From: Macrolepiota albuminosa
Lineage: Eukaryota; Basidiomycota; Agaricomycetes; Agaricales; Agaricaceae
Direction of reading: 5' to 3'
Assembly (NCBI GenBank): GCA_027475525.1
Contig: JAMWFC010000041.1
Span: 62,001 to 126,000, forward strand
DNA: 64,000 nucleotides
Shown here piece by piece: positions 59,599-64,000 of the stretch (positions are counted from its first letter, which is position 1; every line of letters starts with the position of its first letter). Under the pieces are notes generated by a model. It searched no databases. It was given only the letters and a program-made list of their open reading frames with translations, and was not told the DNA's origin. Position numbers and translations under genes: made by a program.

Positions 59599-60154
59599 AT
59601 GCAAACCAAGCTCCTCTTTACTGCTCTTGCTTCGTCGCTCCTCTCTCTAGCTAGTGGTGCAGCGGTTAATGCCCGTGCTGCCTTGGACGTCTTTGTTCCC
59701 CACATCACCTCTCCCAATAATTCTACTACCTGGGTGGTGGGCGGCGTTGAGACTGTTACATGGTGAGTCTATTTACACTGTCGACAGACATTCGTTTGTC
59801 TTTGTTTCTGACTTGGTGGTGTACAGGTGTACATCTGATGCTCCTGTGAATATTTCCAACCGCGCGAGCGTCATCCTCAGGCCAGGTATGCCTCTTGCCA
59901 TTGCCACAATTTGAACCCCCCTTTGATGATACGGCTTAAGCTGAAATTCCGACGCCCCAATTTAATCTTACGAGTGGATTTGATCTTCGTTCTGGCAGTG
60001 TCAACGTGACAGTCCCTAACACCATTGCACCCGGCAAATATGCCATTATTCGTAGGTATCTCCCTTTCCACTTAGAGTACTTGACTCAATTTTCTTCGAA
60101 GTATTTGGAGACAGCGGAGACCTTAGTCAACCCTTCCAGATTGTCGCAGCATAA
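59599..60154 (+). CDS. Secreted Kre9/KNH-like Ser-Thr-rich cell-wall protein
   Basis: Members of this family (fungal Kre9/Knh1-like, Ser-Thr-rich GPI-type proteins) are secreted and linked to cell-wall beta-glucan assembly. Four exons join without stops into 128 aa: 59599-59762, 59827-59885, 59941-60051 and 60102-60154. A signal peptide covers about residues 1-21 (MQTKLLFTALASSLLSLASG). The mature part shows ITSPNNSTTWVVGGVETVTW, APVNISN, GFDLRSGSVNVTVPN and the closing LFGDSGDLSQPFQIV, all typical of the domain. It is short compared with relatives that carry a Ser/Thr-rich tail and GPI site; none is seen here. The start codon is the first in frame before the signal peptide. Confidence 0.88.
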
Positions 60155-61409
60155 ATATCCTTCCTGTTGCAACCAGGACCTCAGCCTTGCATGTACGAAA
60201 ATGTTCCTGGTTCCTCTTTGGATTCCCTGATTTCCGTACGAGAAGTTGTTCTATAATTGCTCGTATCACAGATGCCTAGAGGAAATATATGATTTTACAC
60301 GTCTAGACATTTGAATTTGATGAAGAAATGAAAGGGAACCAAAGTCCAGTAACAATCATGAGGATAGCTTCGTATGCTACATCACAAAATCTAGGATTGT
60401 CGTAATATGACACGACCGCGTACAAGGCTGAGAGGTGTCTTTAGTAAACGCGGTGCTCGCTTCCTGAGACAATGGAACGTTAAAGAATGTAGCGAGGAGC
60501 CAATCTTTGATTCAAGTCACCTCTTCATGACCGCAGGACACGTAGAAGCAGAAGAAGAGGAAAGAGGCTCAAGAGATAATAAAGGACTTTGCGGCGTTTA
60601 CAATGTGCAAATCCGCAAACAGACTCGACTTCGCGTGTTGTTAGAAAAGGCCAAGTTCAACAAATAATTAATTAATAATCTCTTGCTTTGAATTGGAAAG
60701 GCAGCGGTCAACATGATACGTACCGCGAAGGATAATGGAGTTTAAATCGTATCAAACGAAGGAAAAAGGCAACGAGGGAGACTCCAGTAAATGTAATGAT
60801 GGCGAAGCAAAGATTTTGTTGGATCGGACTTGATCAGCACAGGAATAGCTACTTAGGACCGAGTACAATCGTCATGGCAACCATATCTACATGACAAACG
60901 AGCGACATCACAACCTAAACTAGATGTTGCTCAAGATGTGTGCGTCGTCTCTCTGTCTGGTTTAACTTGTGCTATTTCCAGGCATATAGCGTATTCCTTG
61001 AAAGGGAGAGATAAACGCATCGGATCGGTTTGTTTTGGTGACGTGGCCCGGCGGTATCTCGGAGACGGCGGGATTTTCGGGCGTATGCGCTGTTCCTCGG
61101 CCGGTACGTTAGTTACCAGGGAGAAGCTAGCTACCAGATATTATCGCGCCAGATGATTCCTGTGTCAAGAGCATCGAATAGTGAAAAGAGAAAGAGACAG
61201 GACCAGAGACTGAAAGCAGCAAACCGGGCCAGATTGGGTGGTTAGTAATGTGATCCTAGCAGATTAGACATCGAATCAATCTTGCTGACCACCTAAGATT
61301 GGAAAGAAGCGGCGTGTCCTTCAGAGGCTAAAGCCAAATACGGTCACGTGCAGCAGAGAAATTAAAGAAAAGTTAAACTCTGCATGACAATGCGCGACGA
61401 CATACCAAA
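60155..61409. other. Intergenic between KNH-like and hydrolase genes
   Basis: The 1.25-kb CpG-containing sequence has frames at 60407-60667 and 60938-61156 (87 and 73 codons). They are highly charged or Arg-rich without family features, and I do not call them genes. It should contain the KNH-like 3' UTR and the hydrolase promoter. Confidence 0.45.
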
Positions 61410-62871
61410 ATGCCACCCAATGCGTTTCAATTTTTGACTCTTTCTCTGCTGATTCTTCCACCATTCTTCATAGCCACTTATTTTCTTTCCGCGTTTCCTC
61501 GTCCTCCAGAGCCAGTTTACGTTCACCCATCTCTTGCTGGTCTTCCGCCTGATGCCAAGTCTTGGTCGATCTATCCGGAGGACTTCTTCGCCGGCGGTGC
61601 CTATGCAACGTTGCTGTATGGCCGTGTACGTTCCTCAAAATTACACTTTAACGCTACTGAGCATGCTCGCAGATGCGATATTGGTTACTTGGTCCTGAGG
61701 ATGGCCAGAAGGTCTGCGTCATCCCTATCGTGATCGATAGTTAAAGTTAGCTCACCAGTGACAGGTTGTCCTAATCCATGGACTATCGATACCTGCTATG
61801 ATATGGAGGGACGTTGCCCCAGAGCTCGCATCCCGTGGATTTCGTGTTCTTGTCTATGGTGCGTCCTCACTTTCTGCGCCGAGGCGTTCTCATGTGTAAT
61901 TCTTGTTTATGAAATTAGACTTGTATGGACGCGGATACTCTGATGCTCCTCAAACGACATACGACGTCAACCTCTTCACTATCCAGCTCGCACTCCTCAT
62001 GCAATACCTACAGTGGGACAAGGCTATGATTGCAGGCGTGTCCATGGTCAGTGGACTCAGTGCTCATGCAGATTTTGATGGGTAACGAATGACCTTGTAG
62101 GGCGGCGGCATTGCTATGGCATTCACCGCACAATTCCCGCACCTCGTGGATGACAAGGTTGTTCTCATCGCTTCTGCTGGAATGATGGAGGTGAGAAATG
62201 CTTTCCAGGATTGTCAGATTATCTGATCGTCAGATACCATTTCCAGGCAACAGATATCTCTCGGACTGCAAAATTTATGTCCTCTCCTCTCGTGCAAGCT
62301 GTTACTGCCAGTGTACCAGTACAGGTTTCGTATCCTCATCTTAAATCTGTCTGCGTCTGTCCTGATTTGAATCGTAGAAATATCTTCAGCGACTCGCAAC
62401 CAAAAACAGCACCTCTACCGCCTCAGCAGAAGCTGAAAAGAAAGAAGATCCTGTTACTGAAGTACGCCCTCTTCCTCTCACTCTATTGACCCATCTTCTG
62501 AACCCTCGACAGATTGTGAGACTCCAATCTGCGCATTTGACCGGATACAATGCCGCTTTATCCTCCTCACTCCGAGACGGACCCATCCGTGGGCAAGAGC
62601 TGTCATTTACCTCTGAGGGTTTCGCCAATCGCGCCGTTCTTGTCATCCATGTACGTCCTCCATCGTTGTCCAAGTAATTCTCCTTTAACCTCAGTTTCAG
62701 GGTACGGATGACAAGACGGTCAACGCACGCTACGCATCACATATTATGTCCCTCCTTCAACCGTCAACGCGAAATCGCTCACGCCTCATCACGTTCGAGG
62801 GCGCAGGCCACGACGTCACCATCAGCCATTCCATCCAAGTTACCCAAGCCATGGTTGACTTCTTCAGGTAA
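61410..62871 (+). CDS. Membrane-anchored alpha/beta hydrolase
   Basis: This is a serine hydrolase (esterase/lipase type); the substrate is unknown. Nine exons join without stops into 345 aa: 61410-61625, 61673-61711, 61765-61858, 61919-62046, 62101-62190, 62247-62324, 62378-62461, 62513-62650 and 62701-62871. The N-terminus has one hydrophobic anchor (about residues 9-30). The fold motifs are VLIHG (oxyanion loop), DLYGRGYSDAP, the nucleophile elbow GVSMGGG with Ser158, an Asp in GTDD (292-293) and His326 in EGAGHD. All introns are GT-AG and short. The last exon ends DFFR followed at once by TAA. It resembles fungal proteins of the ABHD6/BPHL-like group. Codon use and CpG content differ sharply from the transposons to the left. 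Confidence 0.9.
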
Positions 62872-64000
62872 AAGCATCCTTGCATTGTTCATTCGTTTCA
62901 ACATAAATTACTCACTCGCTACCCGCGTACACCTACTATGGTATGGACACGGAAACCCCAAGCCTACTACTGTCTGTTGTGCTTTTAGTTCGACGATTGG
63001 TACTTTAGTGTGTACCTACTCACATATCTATTCCCCTATTACCCAATGTATATACCTTTGTAACAGTGTAGTTGATTCCCCTGTGCTTACTCGTGATTGG
63101 CGGGCCCCCATGGCCGTGCCGTGCTTAGACTTGGACTTGTTCAACCTGAGGAGAGAATCTGGGACGCTTCCAATCGCGTCATCAGTGGGAAAAGAAGCTT
63201 CATTTGGCTTTGGGTTTCTACCGGCATCTGTGATTCCAAACGTCTCATAAAACTTACGGTGAGTGCTTCGACATCTTGAGCATTGAATTCTCTTTAGCAC
63301 AACCCTCAAGGCCTCATGGGTCTACTTTGAAATTTCACGGTGACCTCGGAATTCCCATGGGGAACCGGCTACCTTTCGTACCCTTCGCCGTTCTACTTTC
63401 GCTGTTGCACCTCCTGACATTTCGCCCATGCGGGTACCCGCGCGCACTACCTCCACGAAATAGCTTTGTCGCTCTGGGAGGTGTGGTTCCTGTCCCTGAA
63501 CCGGCAAGCGTCAAGTTCCCACTCTATGGTGACTCAGGTAGGGCTTGGTTTGTGGCGTTGTTTATTCTTGAGCCTGAAACCTATTATCATCGTAAGCTAC
63601 GCCTCATTGAATCGTTTGTGAACGCCGACAATGACCTTCAAGTTCAAGACTTACAAGGCTAAATGTTCACGCAAATTGATCCACAACTACAGGACCCCAC
63701 TTTTTGGACAAATATGGGTTCTTGAAAATTAATTCCTTTGTTGTGGACAGAAGCTACCTGAAGGGTTACTCCGGCTGATCATCAAGGAGCCTCTAGCAAC
63801 TTAGGCATCTCTTGCGTTCGTCGTAAATGTCCCTTACAGATTGTCAGCAATCTGCCCCGGCATGTGCTGGTCCGCCGTTATACAACAGTATTATTAGATT
63901 CAAAGGCATGCGTTTATTGTGTCTAAGGGATGACAATGGAGAAATTACAACCATCGTATGGTTGTTCCTGCCACGTGGAGCAAAAATATAACAAAAGAGG
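62872..64000. other. Right-hand end, no gene that can be supported
   Basis: A 128-codon plus-strand frame (63276-63662) includes a hydrophobic FVPFAVLLSLLHLLTF stretch but no recognisable domain. Overlapping minus-strand frames exist. The base composition is host-like, so an exon of a neighbouring gene may be present, but I cannot model one. Confidence 0.35.

Noticed and set aside
60407..60667. 87-codon open frame between the two right-hand host genes
   Set aside because: It is very rich in charged residues, has no domain, and lacks neighbouring splice signals that would extend it; it is likely chance.
60938..61156. 73-codon open frame rich in Arg/Gly
   Set aside because: It has no family resemblance and a composition typical of out-of-frame CpG-rich DNA.
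63276..63662. 128-codon frame with a hydrophobic stretch
   Set aside because: It lacks a recognisable domain and could not be joined to other exons; left as unassigned rather than called a gene.

Overview
The window looks like a transposon-rich stretch of a filamentous basidiomycete genome, probably an Agaricomycete. The evidence is spliceosomal introns of about 45-73 nt with GTAAGT-type donors, a UstYa-family protein, a fungal P450, a Kre9/KNH-like secreted wall protein, and a mixture of Ty3/gypsy, Ty1/copia and Tc1/mariner elements. No tRNA, rRNA or CRISPR array was seen. Four genes look intact, and the open frames can be joined by splicing without internal stops: a UstYa-like gene (3356-3989, minus), a divergent 11-exon P450 (4316-6443, plus), a KNH-like secreted protein (59599-60154) and a membrane-anchored alpha/beta hydrolase (61410-62871). 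The first two share a 326-bp intergenic region and form a small oxidative pair isolated between transposon relics. The last two lie in CpG-rich sequence after the transposon block ends near 59260.

Region by region: 1-2826 is AT-rich sequence and a copia-like LTR split by a solo LTR. 3356-6443 is the oxidative pair. 6940-8790 is a decayed copia gag plus part of an LTR. 8791-17863 is a decayed gypsy pol (family A, copy 1) followed by a relic gene on the opposite strand. 18930-39290 is an old gypsy element (family B, minus strand) cut in two by a younger 11.9-kb family-B relative (22919-34851, 174-bp LTRs, TSD CTTGG). The younger element carries an extra gene between integrase and its 3' LTR, itself broken by two solo LTRs. 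39361-40711 is an unidentified retroelement-like frame. 40773-52688 is a second family-A gypsy element (LTRs 966 and 950 bp, TSD CTGG) inserted into a solo LTR. 54434-55287 is a GC-rich solo LTR. 55664-59255 holds another copia-like LTR with a Tc1/mariner element in it.

The main observations are these. An intron-bearing antisense gene with a Cys-rich motif lies between pol and the 3' LTR of family A and is recognisable in both copies. An env-position accessory ORF in the younger family-B element has a reading frame restored across two solo-LTR insertions. A gag-pro/pol frame overlap is conserved in both family-A copies. Three perfect tandem duplications all have a period of exactly 77 bp, which looks like an assembly signature. 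Many stops in the transposons are TGA where CGA (Arg) is expected, pointing to CpG decay. All identifications come from reading the sequence; no database search was run.
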